From Crocinitomicaceae bacterium (GTDB lineage Bacteria > Bacteroidota > Bacteroidia > Flavobacteriales_D > Crocinitomicaceae), in NCBI GenBank assembly GCA_030830895.1, contig JAURMC010000005.1, forward strand, positions 91,030-155,029: a stretch of 64,000 bases of DNA, given 5' to 3'. Positions 36,126-45,300 of the stretch are shown here, piece by piece. A model generated the notes under the pieces. The model saw nothing but the letters and a program-made list of their open reading frames with translations. It did no database searches and was not told the DNA's origin. Numbering within the stretch: position 1 is the first letter of the stretch; each line of letters starts with the position of its first letter. The translations under genes and the position numbers were made by a program.

Positions 36126-38082
36126 GGATGGTAATATTTAAATTTGGTTCCATTTCCATAGCTCGTTTTATCGTATATACAGCATGTGGATTGCGAGCCC
36201 AATTCCTTCTAGCAATACCATTGTTTACATCCCAATGAAGCATCATTTTAAGGTTTTTAGAGGCGCGGTCTGATCCATCTAATAACATTCCAAAGCCTCC
36301 ATTTATTACTTCCCCCCAACCAACACCTCCACCGTTATGGATTGAAACCCAAGTTGCTCCCCTAAAACTATCTCCAATGACATTCTGAATCGCCATATCC
36401 GCTGTAAAGCTTGAACCATCGTAAATATTACTGGTTTCACGGTATGGAGAATCTGTTCCTGAAACATCATGATGATCCCTTCCAAGGACCACTGGACCTA
36501 TCTCCCCACGGGAAATTGCATCATTAAAGGCCTGTGCAATTCGCATTCGTCCTTCTGCATCCGCGTATAATATGCGTGCTTGCGAACCCACTACTAAATT
36601 GTTTTCCTTAGCTCCTTTAATCCATTGAATGTTATCCAACAGTTGTAAATTAATTTCAGCAGGTGAGTCTTCAAGCATTTGTTCTAAGACTTTCTGAGCG
36701 ATTTCATCGGTTTTTTGTAAGTCTTTAGAATTACCGGAAGTACATACCCATCGGAAGGGCCCAAACCCATAATCAAAACAAAATGGACCTAAAATATCTT
36801 GAATGTAGGAGGGATATTTAAAATCTAATCCGTTTGATGCCATCACATCAGCTCCAGCACGCGAAGCCTCTAACAAAAAGGCATTGCCATAATCGAAAAA
36901 ATACGTTCCTTGCGCTGTGTGTTTATTTACAACCGCAACATGACGTCGAAGCGAATTATATACAAGCTCCTTAAATTTGACCGGATCTTCAGCCATGAGT
37001 TGATTAGATTCATCATAAGACAATCCTGCTGGATAATATCCACCGGCAAACGGATTATGTAAGGACGTTTGATCAGAACCCAAATCCACAAAGATTTTTT
37101 GTTCATCAAATGCTTCCCAAACATCAATAACATTACCAAGGTAGGCAATCGATACGACCTCATTAGCTTCCAAGGCTCGAGAAACACGCTCACACAATAC
37201 CGGAATTTCTGTAATAACCTCATCAACCCAACCTTGTGAATGTCGCGTATGAACCGCTTTTGGATTCACTTCAGCGGTAACACTTACAACTCCCGCGATA
37301 TTACCCGCTTTTGGTTGAGCCCCACTCATTCCTCCAAGACCAGCGGTAACGAATAGTTTGATATTTGGATTCCGACTCGAGTTTGCAAACCTGCGAAGCG
37401 CATTTAAGACGGTTATAGTTGTACCGTGAACAATTCCTTGAGGCCCGATATACATATAAGAACCTGCTGTCATTTGCCCGTATTGAGTAACCCCCAATGC
37501 GTTATATCTCTCCCAATCATCAGGTTTACTATAATTTGGAATCATCATGCCATTCGTAACTACTACGCGAGGAGCATTGCGATGCGATGGAAAAAGTCCC
37601 AAAGGGTGCCCTGAATACATGACCAAAGATTGTTCATCTGTCATGATCGATAAATAATGCATTGTCAATAAATATTGTGCCCAATTTTGAAAAACTGCGC
37701 CATTCCCTCCATAGGTAATTAGTTCATGAGGATGCTGCGCTACACGTGGATCTAAATTATTTTGAATCATCAACATGATTGATTTAGCTTCCAATGATAA
37801 TCCAGGATACTCATCTATCGAACGAGCTAACATTGGATATGTAGGGCGAAAACGGTACATATAAATCCGACCAAATTCCGCTAATTCGTGCGCAAACTCA
37901 GGAGCAAGCACATCATGCATGCGTGAAGGAAAATACCTTAATGCATTGTGTAATGCAAGTTTTTTCTCTGAGTCAGTAAGTATTGCTTTTCGCTTTGGTG
38001 CATGGTTTACTTGTGCATCAAAACCAGGATGTTCAGGCAAATCTACAGGAATCCCTTGGGTTATTTCTTCTTTAAATGTCAT
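36085..38082 (-). CDS. hutU: Urocanate hydratase
   Basis: Cytosolic enzyme of histidine breakdown that adds water to urocanate to give imidazolonepropionate, using NAD+ as electrophile. Clear motifs: GLGGMSGAQPKA near 252, HSQGWVDE, VDLGSDQTSLHNPFAGGYYPAGL, FDYGFGPFRWVCTSG, RDHHDVSGTDSPYRETSNI and IHNGGGVGWGEVINGGFGM. At 665 residues it belongs to the long form usual in Bacteroidota, about 100 residues more than the Bacillus or Pseudomonas enzyme. No hutH, hutI or hutG is in the window, so the pathway must be completed elsewhere. Its start overlaps the RsmI-like gene by 4 bp. Confidence 0.97.
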   Translation of the reverse strand: MTFKEEITQGIPVDLPEHPGFDAQVNHAPKRKAILTDSEKKLALHNALRYFPSRMHDVLAPEFAHELAEFGRIYMYRFRPTYPMLARSIDEYPGLSLEAKSIMLMIQNNLDPRVAQHPHELITYGGNGAVFQNWAQYLLTMHYLSIMTDEQSLVMYSGHPLGLFPSHRNAPRVVVTNGMMIPNYSKPDDWERYNALGVTQYGQMTAGSYMYIGPQGIVHGTTITVLNALRRFANSSRNPNIKLFVTAGLGGMSGAQPKAGNIAGVVSVTAEVNPKAVHTRHSQGWVDEVITEIPVLCERVSRALEANEVVSIAYLGNVIDVWEAFDEQKIFVDLGSDQTSLHNPFAGGYYPAGLSYDESNQLMAEDPVKFKELVYNSLRRHVAVVNKHTAQGTYFFDYGNAFLLEASRAGADVMASNGLDFKYPSYIQDILGPFCFDYGFGPFRWVCTSGNSKDLQKTDEIAQKVLEQMLEDSPAEINLQLLDNIQWIKGAKENNLVVGSQARILYADAEGRMRIAQAFNDAISRGEIGPVVLGRDHHDVSGTDSPYRETSNIYDGSSFTADMAIQNVIGDSFRGATWVSIHNGGGVGWGEVINGGFGMLLDGSDRASKNLKMMLHWDVNNGIARRNWARNPHAVYTIKRAMEMEPNLNITIPNLVDDQLLDALI

Positions 38083-38804
38083 GACATTTGAGATTTTCCA
38101 ATTAAAAAAACTACAGGTGATTTAGACAAATCTTTGGCGCATTCTCTCCAATCTTTAATACTCATTGTTTGAATACGCTGATTTGGAAGTGTGAGGTTCG
38201 CTGCAATGCATAATTCACAGGTATCCCCTAATTCGTTTAATATATCCTCCAACACATTCATATTGCGGAAAGGAGTATCCATAAATAAATGTGTAGCCCC
38301 GGTTCTACGTGTGTCCATTTCAAAATCTTTCATTTTTTTTATTCGGTCTTTTCTTTCTTTTGGAAGATAACCGTGAAAGGTAAATGCCTGTCCTGAGAAA
38401 CCACTAGACATCAAAGCTAACAAAAACGATGAAGGCCCAACCAATGGATTCACTAAAACTCCCTGAGTATGACAGAGGGCAACCAACTCAGCTCCCGGAT
38501 CCGCAACACCTGGACAACCCGCTTCAGATATTACCCCTACGGCATTCCCTCCAAGTATCGATAATAAAATTTGCATTACCTCATCCTTCGAAGAACGTTT
38601 GTTCAATTGATAAAATGTGCATTCATCAATTGGATAATTTCGGTCTATTTTTCTTAATAAGCGCCGAGCAGATTTAATTTCTTCAACCGCAAAATGACGT
38701 AAATCACTAATAATCTCTGTAATATGCTGAGGTAAAATATTGGTGGTAGATTCACCACCGAGGGTATTAGGTATTAACCAAAGGGCACCTTTTTTATTTG
38801 TCAT
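38079..38804 (-). CDS. RsmI-like SAM-dependent methyltransferase (tetrapyrrole methylase fold)
   Basis: A 241-residue protein of the tetrapyrrole-methylase superfamily, related to RsmI, which 2'-O-methylates C1402 of 16S rRNA. Visible: GALWLIPNTLGG at the start, GVISEAGCPGVADPGAELVALCH, NPLVGPSSFLLALMSSGFSGQAFTFHGYLPKE and a final VVFLIGKS. It differs from true RsmI in having PNTLG instead of PTPIGN and a long first insertion, and lacks the C-terminal extension, so it may be a second, lineage-specific member. The target is therefore left open. It sits between the phosphatase (11-bp overlap) and hutU (4-bp overlap). Confidence 0.85.
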   Translation of the reverse strand: MTNKKGALWLIPNTLGGESTTNILPQHITEIISDLRHFAVEEIKSARRLLRKIDRNYPIDECTFYQLNKRSSKDEVMQILLSILGGNAVGVISEAGCPGVADPGAELVALCHTQGVLVNPLVGPSSFLLALMSSGFSGQAFTFHGYLPKERKDRIKKMKDFEMDTRRTGATHLFMDTPFRNMNVLEDILNELGDTCELCIAANLTLPNQRIQTMSIKDWRECAKDLSKSPVVFLIGKSQMS

Positions 38805-39264
38805 TTGTTAAGTCAGTTATTAATGCTTCTGTTGCTTCATTAACTAGTGTAAAAACTTCATCGAAGTTAGATTGGTTTCCGTAATAAGGATCAGGAACCT
38901 CCATTTGATTTGATGGGTGGAGATGGTCTAAAAGAAAAAACACTTTGGATCGATCCGTATTTGTTTTCGCCAAACGAAGTACATTGTTGTAATTGCTTTG
39001 GTCCATTACATAAATTCGATCGAAATTCACAAAATCTATCGCCGTAAATTGCCTTGCACAGAGACCGGAAATATCTATTCCATTTGCCTTTGACGTTAAA
39101 ATCATTCGATGATCAGGAGGGTTCCCAATGTGGTAGGCGGCGGTGCCGGCTGAATCCACGGTCCATGGCAATTTCTTTTTCGATACTTTGTGACGTAAAA
39201 CACCTTCGGCTAAAGGGGACCGACAAATATTCCCTAAACAAACCATCAATATCCGCATGTACAA
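38794..39264 (-). CDS. Low-molecular-weight protein-tyrosine phosphatase
   Basis: A 156-residue cytosolic phosphatase. The P-loop CLGNICRSP near the N-terminus gives the CX5R nucleophile and Arg, and the general-acid Asp is in VPDPYYG near the C-terminus. GTAAYHIGNPPDHR is also typical. Members remove phosphate from tyrosine kinases of polysaccharide export or from arginine-phosphorylated proteins. A start two codons later (MRIL) is equally possible. It is 28 bp downstream of the glycosyltransferase gene and overlaps the RsmI-like gene by 11 bp. Confidence 0.93.
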   Translation of the reverse strand: MYMRILMVCLGNICRSPLAEGVLRHKVSKKKLPWTVDSAGTAAYHIGNPPDHRMILTSKANGIDISGLCARQFTAIDFVNFDRIYVMDQSNYNNVLRLAKTNTDRSKVFFLLDHLHPSNQMEVPDPYYGNQSNFDEVFTLVNEATEALITDLTNDK

Positions 39265-39292
39265 AGGTATTATAAAATCAATGGATATGCCC

Positions 39293-40390
39293 TTATGATA
39301 CTACATTTCTGTCTTTCCATTTGGCTCGAAACACGGGTATCATTATCAACAAGAATAAGTTATAAATTGGGAAGAGTACTTGATAAATCGGCATGGCAAC
39401 CCAAGCTTTATACCTGTTAAATCTGAAAAAATAAGGTGCATAGAATATCAAATCTAATCCTGTTTTAACAAAAAACAAAAACATCAATTCACAATATTGT
39501 TCCTTGAATAAATAATTTCCCAAAAAGGTATAAAAAGCAATAGAGAAGGCTGTTTGAATGACTCCCAAAATTGTAGCAAAATGATCTTTAACTTTTCTGG
39601 TTTTTGAAATCCATCTGATACGCTGATGTAAAAAGGCAACAAAACCTTTTGGGGAATACGTATATACCGCAAGTAAAGAATCTGAAATCAAACGTATATC
39701 CTTTCCGTTTTTTCTAAAATCCCTTAATAAAAAGATATCATCGCCACTTGATATATGTTGATGAGTAGAATAATCATCTGCCGATAAAAACGCGCTTTTA
39801 CTGAATAATAGATTTGCACCACTTGCAATTACTGGGCGTAATAAACCGTATAAACCTACATTAATAGCATTCATAATGTGTAAATCCACCTCTTGCCATA
39901 TTTGTCGCTTGGACCGTCCAACTAATATTGCGGGTAGAATCAACATATGTGCAGCAGGAAGCTTTTCTAATGCAGCAAAGTAGTTGGGGCCAAAAAAAAC
40001 ATCTGCATCCAAGGTGAGATAATAGTCTCCATGAGCATGTTCCATACCATATCTCAGTGCTTCCTTTTTACCGAATTTATCGGGGGGTAACGAAATTACT
40101 ATTATCGGTAGCATTTCAGTGTGCTTCTCCAAATAAGCAACGCCCTGATCTTCAGAATGATCATTAATAAAAATGATTTCTAAGGGAAGTTTAATCGAAT
40201 TCTCAATCGATTGCATGATTCTAGGTAACGATTCGTGCTCATTACGAAATGGTATTAAAACCGTAATTTTTTCTAATGAAATTTTCTCCCTTGACTTTGA
40301 CCGCATCTTAATCTTATGTCTGATGCCACCAATACCAACAATTATTACTATTAAAAAAAAATATATCACAAGTAAAACCGCGCCTTCCAT
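39293..40390 (-). CDS. Family 2 glycosyltransferase, membrane-bound
   Basis: A 365-residue GT-A glycosyltransferase. An N-terminal membrane helix (VLLVIYFFLIVIIVGIGG) is followed by the donor-binding start (KITVLIPFRNEHESLPRI), the metal-binding DADVFFG, a GDDIFLLRDF segment holding the catalytic-acid region, and the QRIRW motif of processive GT2 enzymes. At least two more helices lie at the C-terminus. The sugar acceptor is unknown; related Bacteroidota enzymes modify lipids or make surface glycans. Its start overlaps the upstream polytopic membrane protein gene by 25 bp, suggesting they work together. Confidence 0.9.
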   Translation of the reverse strand: MEGAVLLVIYFFLIVIIVGIGGIRHKIKMRSKSREKISLEKITVLIPFRNEHESLPRIMQSIENSIKLPLEIIFINDHSEDQGVAYLEKHTEMLPIIVISLPPDKFGKKEALRYGMEHAHGDYYLTLDADVFFGPNYFAALEKLPAAHMLILPAILVGRSKRQIWQEVDLHIMNAINVGLYGLLRPVIASGANLLFSKSAFLSADDYSTHQHISSGDDIFLLRDFRKNGKDIRLISDSLLAVYTYSPKGFVAFLHQRIRWISKTRKVKDHFATILGVIQTAFSIAFYTFLGNYLFKEQYCELMFLFFVKTGLDLIFYAPYFFRFNRYKAWVAMPIYQVLFPIYNLFLLIMIPVFRAKWKDRNVVS

Positions 40391-41283
40391 GTACTAGATA
40401 TACGTATTAAAGCAAACAAAACCGGAAGGACCACATTAATCCCCCAAGTGAAAAATGCGGCTAACATGATCTCTTCTTTCGGATAGGTGAACCATGAAAA
40501 TACCGCGACCGCAATGAGTTCTCGTAAAACAAGTTTACCAAACAAAATTGAAGGAGACAAGGTAATTAAGCCATAGCTTAACATTAAAATAAAAATTTGT
40601 TTTATGTCAAAAGGTATTCCAAATCCTAAAATTAACAGATGGAATTGAACAGAAAATACAGCATATCTAAGAATACTTAATAATAATATTTGGCCTTTAG
40701 ACTGAGAAGCAGGTAACGCATGAAAATCCCTAATAAGTTTCCACTTCGACATACATGTCGGAAACTTCAGTTTAAAAAAGTAGCTGATCAAACTCAAGGC
40801 CCCAGCGCTAAAAAACATAAAAGTCACAAAAATTCGATGAACGCCAAATAAATACATAGCCCCCCAAAAAGCAAATAACATGGTAACTGTAAATTGAGCC
40901 AAACCAGAAAGTACCCCGGCACCCATCCATTGTAAATTTCGTATTCGGGTGTTTATCCCCAAACGCCCAATGGTAGTTGCAATTAATGCTGGCGTAAAGA
41001 AGGATACTATTATTCCCTGATAAAAAGCTTTATTTTGATCAGTAAGTGGTATCTCATACTGATTCACACTCCACTTAAAACGCTTCCACTCCAACCAAAA
41101 GTTTAATGGAAATAATAGGGTCGCACAACACACACACAAATAATTGGTAACTACAATTGCCTCAAATGACAACCATTTTAAAAAAACTTGATAGCTTATT
41201 ATAAACAAGCAGGCGAGCAAAAGAAATCGAATGAAGACCTCAAGCGTGGCATTAAATTGAGTAGCTTTACTTTTCGTTTGCAT
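40366..41283 (-). CDS. Polytopic membrane protein, possibly LPG-synthase TM (COG0392) type
   Basis: A protein of about 305 residues with eight or so hydrophobic segments. The track begins at a TTG (41289); the ATG at 41283 two codons later is as good and is used here. Segments such as FYQGIIVSFFTPALIATTIGRLG recall the conserved region of the UPF0104/lysylphosphatidylglycerol-synthase membrane domain, in which a helix is followed by P-x-x-x-G-x-x-x-R. This assignment is weak. Its close overlap with a GT2 gene is the usual setting for COG0392 proteins. It is divergent from ruvC with only 5 bp between the two ATGs. Confidence 0.6.
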   Translation of the reverse strand: MQTKSKATQFNATLEVFIRFLLLACLFIISYQVFLKWLSFEAIVVTNYLCVCCATLLFPLNFWLEWKRFKWSVNQYEIPLTDQNKAFYQGIIVSFFTPALIATTIGRLGINTRIRNLQWMGAGVLSGLAQFTVTMLFAFWGAMYLFGVHRIFVTFMFFSAGALSLISYFFKLKFPTCMSKWKLIRDFHALPASQSKGQILLLSILRYAVFSVQFHLLILGFGIPFDIKQIFILMLSYGLITLSPSILFGKLVLRELIAVAVFSWFTYPKEEIMLAAFFTWGINVVLPVLFALIRISSTWKARFYL

Positions 41284-41288
41284 TTTCA

Positions 41289-41849
41289 ATGGCTGAAGAT
41301 AGAATAATTCTTGGAATTGATCCTGGAACTACAGTTTTAGGATATGGGTTAATCCATGTTAAAAACGGAAAACTTTCGTTGGTGAATTTCGGAATTATTC
41401 AACTTCATAAACTACCGAGCCATCCTGATAAATTAAAACGAATATTAGAACGAATCAATGGTTTAATAGAAGAATATCGGCCTGATGAAATGGCGATTGA
41501 GGCTCCTTTCTTTGGTAAAAATGTGCAATCCATGTTAAAATTGGGAAGGGCTCAAGGGGTGGCTATTGCTGCTTGTTTAAATCATAATATCCCCTTTGAA
41601 GAATATGCCCCACGTAAAATCAAACAAAGTATTACTAGTAACGGTAACGCATCTAAGGAACAAGTTGCTGCCATGTTGCAATCCATATTACACTTCGAAG
41701 AAATGCCTAAGTATTTGGATGCCACGGATGGATTAGCTGTTGCGGTATGCCATGTATTCTCCAAAGGAGTAGGAGAACACAACAAAACCAAAGGTGGAGG
41801 ATGGAAAAGTTTCATTAAGGATCAATCCCATCGTATAAAAAAATCATGA
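41289..41849 (+). CDS. ruvC: Holliday junction resolvase RuvC
   Basis: Endonuclease that cuts Holliday junctions made by RuvAB during recombination repair. The four acidic active-site residues of the RNase H-like fold are visible: Asp11 in LGIDPGTTVLGYG, Glu in MAIEAPFFGKNVQS (near 70), and two Asp in YLDATDGLAVAVCH (near 145). YAPRKIKQSITSNGNASKEQV is the family DNA-binding stretch. At 186 residues it is normal in length with a short basic tail (HRIKKS). Its stop overlaps the rnhA start by 4 bp (ATGA). Confidence 0.97.
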   Translation: MAEDRIILGIDPGTTVLGYGLIHVKNGKLSLVNFGIIQLHKLPSHPDKLKRILERINGLIEEYRPDEMAIEAPFFGKNVQSMLKLGRAQGVAIAACLNHNIPFEEYAPRKIKQSITSNGNASKEQVAAMLQSILHFEEMPKYLDATDGLAVAVCHVFSKGVGEHNKTKGGGWKSFIKDQSHRIKKS

Positions 41850-42310
41850 TTAATTGCATACAAATATATACCGATGGTTCCTCAAGGGGTAATCCAGGAC
41901 CTGGAGGATTTGGAATCGTTATGAAATTTGGTGCTAATGAGAAAATCGTATCAAAAGGCTTCCGACTCACAACAAATAACCGAATGGAATTGTGGGCAGT
42001 TATTCATGCATTAGAACTCTTAAATACAAATAAATACACTATTCATATTTATTCAGATTCAAAATATGTGATTGAAGCCATTGAAAAAAAATGGGTTTGG
42101 GAATGGGAGAAGAAAGGGTTCAAAGGAAAAAAAAATGAGGATTTGTGGAGAAAATATCTTAAGCTGCATCCCAACTATAAACTAAATTTTCATTGGGTTA
42201 AGGGCCATGCTGGTCACCCAGAAAACGAGCGATGTGATGAGCTCGCAGTACAAGCAGCAACCGCAATGTCCTTAGGTGTTGACGAAGGCTACGAAAAAAC
42301 GCAAGGCTAA
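41846..42310 (+). CDS. rnhA: Ribonuclease HI
   Basis: Degrades the RNA strand of RNA-DNA hybrids (R-loops, primers). All catalytic residues are present: Asp10 in IYTDGSSRGNPGPGG, Glu in NNRMELWAVIHAL, Asp in IYSDSKYVIEAI and the last Asp in ERCDELAVQ, with the handle region WVWEWEKKGFKGKKNEDLW and HWVKGHAGHPENE. At 154 residues it is the E. coli-type enzyme. It is coupled to ruvC by a 4-bp overlap and ends 3 bp from the convergent PKD-array gene. Confidence 0.97.
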   Translation: MINCIQIYTDGSSRGNPGPGGFGIVMKFGANEKIVSKGFRLTTNNRMELWAVIHALELLNTNKYTIHIYSDSKYVIEAIEKKWVWEWEKKGFKGKKNEDLWRKYLKLHPNYKLNFHWVKGHAGHPENERCDELAVQAATAMSLGVDEGYEKTQG

Positions 42311-42313
42311 CTG

Positions 42314-45300
42314 TTACTTTGAACCAATTACCGTTACAAATCCATACTGGTCAATCGCGGTTCCTCCCAGCATTTCACCGATTAATCGGTAGAAATAAAC
42401 TCCATCCGTACATGGCACTCCTTCTGAAGTATCTCCGTCCCATAAGGCTATACCAGTTTGATTGTCAATCATATATACCAAATGGCCCCAACGATTAAAA
42501 ATCTGAATTTGATATGTTTTAAAGAATTGTTCAGATAAAACTAATTCATCATTTTTTCCATCTCCATTTGGTGTAAGTACATTCGGTATTATTAAATCTG
42601 GATCTTTAACATTGATAACCAATGCATATGAATCCTCACATCCCTGTTGATCAACTACGGTTAGGGTAATGGTATAAGGACCACTTAAAGCGAAACTTGT
42701 TGTTTGATCGCCATTATTATTAAGGGTATAGGTTGTGTCGTTATTTATATCCCACGTCCAACTAACAATTGGACTTCCAATAAAAGTAGACTGATCAGCA
42801 AACACAACAGGGTCATTTTGATCTACCAACATTGGAGTTGCTGTAAAGTCAGCATCCAATCCGTCGTCAAAAACGGTTACAGAATCAAGTACAGTTGAAA
42901 TTTCACAGCCGTCTGGACTAATTAAGGTTACTGTCGCCTGATATGTTCCTGGAGTTTCGTAATTATATACGAAATTTGTTTCGTTATATACATAGTTCCC
43001 ATCTCCCATATTCCAAATTAAGCTATCCACATTCAGCGGTGCTTGGACGAGAAACGTGGCGCCCTGAACACATAAATTGGGGTTTTGTACAAAACTTGGT
43101 ACTCCTTGTGGACCTCCGATTGTTACATGTTCATAAACTATTGTGTCGTCAACACAACCATATTCGTCAGTAATTTGGAGTGTAAGATCAAACGAGCCAT
43201 TAATTACAAAGGTATTACTAGGATTTTCTAAAATTGAATTATTTCCATCACCAAAGCCCCAGTTCCATGCCGCTATACTACCGTAAGATTGCGATGAATC
43301 TTGATAATTACCAAACAATGGCGGGCACTCATATTCGCCATTAGCATTCATTATGGCTCCACTAAAACTAAAGAAAGGAATGGCATGAGGTAGTGAAACC
43401 GTAACTAAATTGGTTAAGGTATCTTCACAACCATTAGAGTCAATGGCAACCAGCGTTAAAATAAAGCTACTGCTTAATTGACTTATTGGCAGATTCGGTG
43501 GAACTGTTGAAATAATGCCTGTATCCTGGGCTGATGATACCGGTTGGTTATTTACATACCAAGTATAAGTTAAATTTCCCACACCGGTGGATGTATTCAC
43601 AGTAAGCGTTGTATCTTCGGCACAAACCACGGCTGGGAAGGAAAAATCAGAGATTGGTTTTGTAATCGTTATTGGTACTGTAGCAGGGGTTGAAGAACAT
43701 CCAAATACATCGTAAACCACCATGGTCGCATAATAGGTTCCATTACCATTAAATGTGTGATTTATTGGTTGATTTACATTGTTTGTTGTAATCGAACTAT
43801 TGTCGTCAGTGAAAGTTGTAATGAAATATGAAAGTGGCATTCCGTTTCCAACTGCCATGGAATTATTAATAAATGTTACGGGAAAAGGTGAACAACCCAC
43901 CGAATTTTGAGCGTTAATTATCGGAAATGGGATATTTAATACGCGTACAGGGTGCATTATTTGTGCGGTACATCCCACACTATTTGTTACGGTAAGTGTA
44001 ATGTTATAAAGGCCTTGGGTGGAATATACAAATGCTGGATTTGGTCCTGTATTGATAGTTTGTCCATTCCCCATTGAATAGAACCAGTTCGTTAATGGAT
44101 GCGAGTTAGGTGGAGCACTCCAAGAAGTGCTAGCATCAAAAAGCAGTAAACTATCATTTCTACATACCGTATCATTAGACATTGTAAATTGCGCAGCAAT
44201 TTGGGAAAAATGAATCGTTTTAGTAATGCTATCATGGCATCCCGTAGTATAATTATGGATCACTTGTTCAACGGTATATGATCCGTATGACGCAAAACTG
44301 TGGGATGTATTCCCATTATTTACACCGTCCAACACTGCATTTCCAATGGTTGTGTTTGGGGTTCCGTCGCCCCATTCCCAAGTCATACTAACGTTATCAG
44401 GCAATTCACCATGAATCGAATTGTCTGTAAAAGAAACATTAATTGGGAAAGCGCCCGGATTACAAAATAATTGAGAAGACGGATTAAACTCTGCAATTGG
44501 TGCCAAAACATATACCGCTGAGTCAATGGTAATTGAATCTTTACAACCACGAAAATCAACAACTAGTTGAACGGATATATATCCTGTATCTTGAGTAAAT
44601 TGATGCGTCGGATTTTCTTGGGTTGAAGTACCATCACCAAAATCCCAAAAATAACTCACTTCATTTGGCTGGTGAGGGATTGAAATAATTGTTCCATTAG
44701 TGAAGTTTACATTTTGCTTTGCACAAGTAACAAGAGGACTAACTGTAAAATCAACTAAATCAATCTGGCCAACCGATATATAGTCCTGGATAAACATGGT
44801 ATCAATACATCCAGACAGTGAAGTAACTACTAGGGTTACATCATAATACCCAGGATTTAAACCATAGGTTTGTGGCGGAGGGTTTTGACCAATGAAGGTT
44901 TGTCCATTACCAAAGTTCCACTGCCAGTTTACAATTGGATTTGCAGGATTGGGCGTTGATGACGTATCCGTAAATTGCACAGTATGTGGGTCACATCCTC
45001 CCGGTTCGTCGGCAAAAAATCCAGCCTCAATGTTCACAATGTTGATGTAATCATTTTGTGTGGTACTTCCGGTACAACCGGACGGAGTTGTTACAGAAAG
45101 TGTTACCGAGTATAAACCGGAGCCGTTGTATACTTGTGGTGGTGGGTTCGTACCTGTAAAGGTTTGGCCATTTCCAAATGACCATGTGTAATTACCTGCA
45201 ACTCCAGTTGTGTTATTAAATGTAACATTCGACGGAGCACAATTGGTCAATGGATTTGCAGTAAAAGATGGTGTTATATTGTTTTGTATAGTTATTTGAT

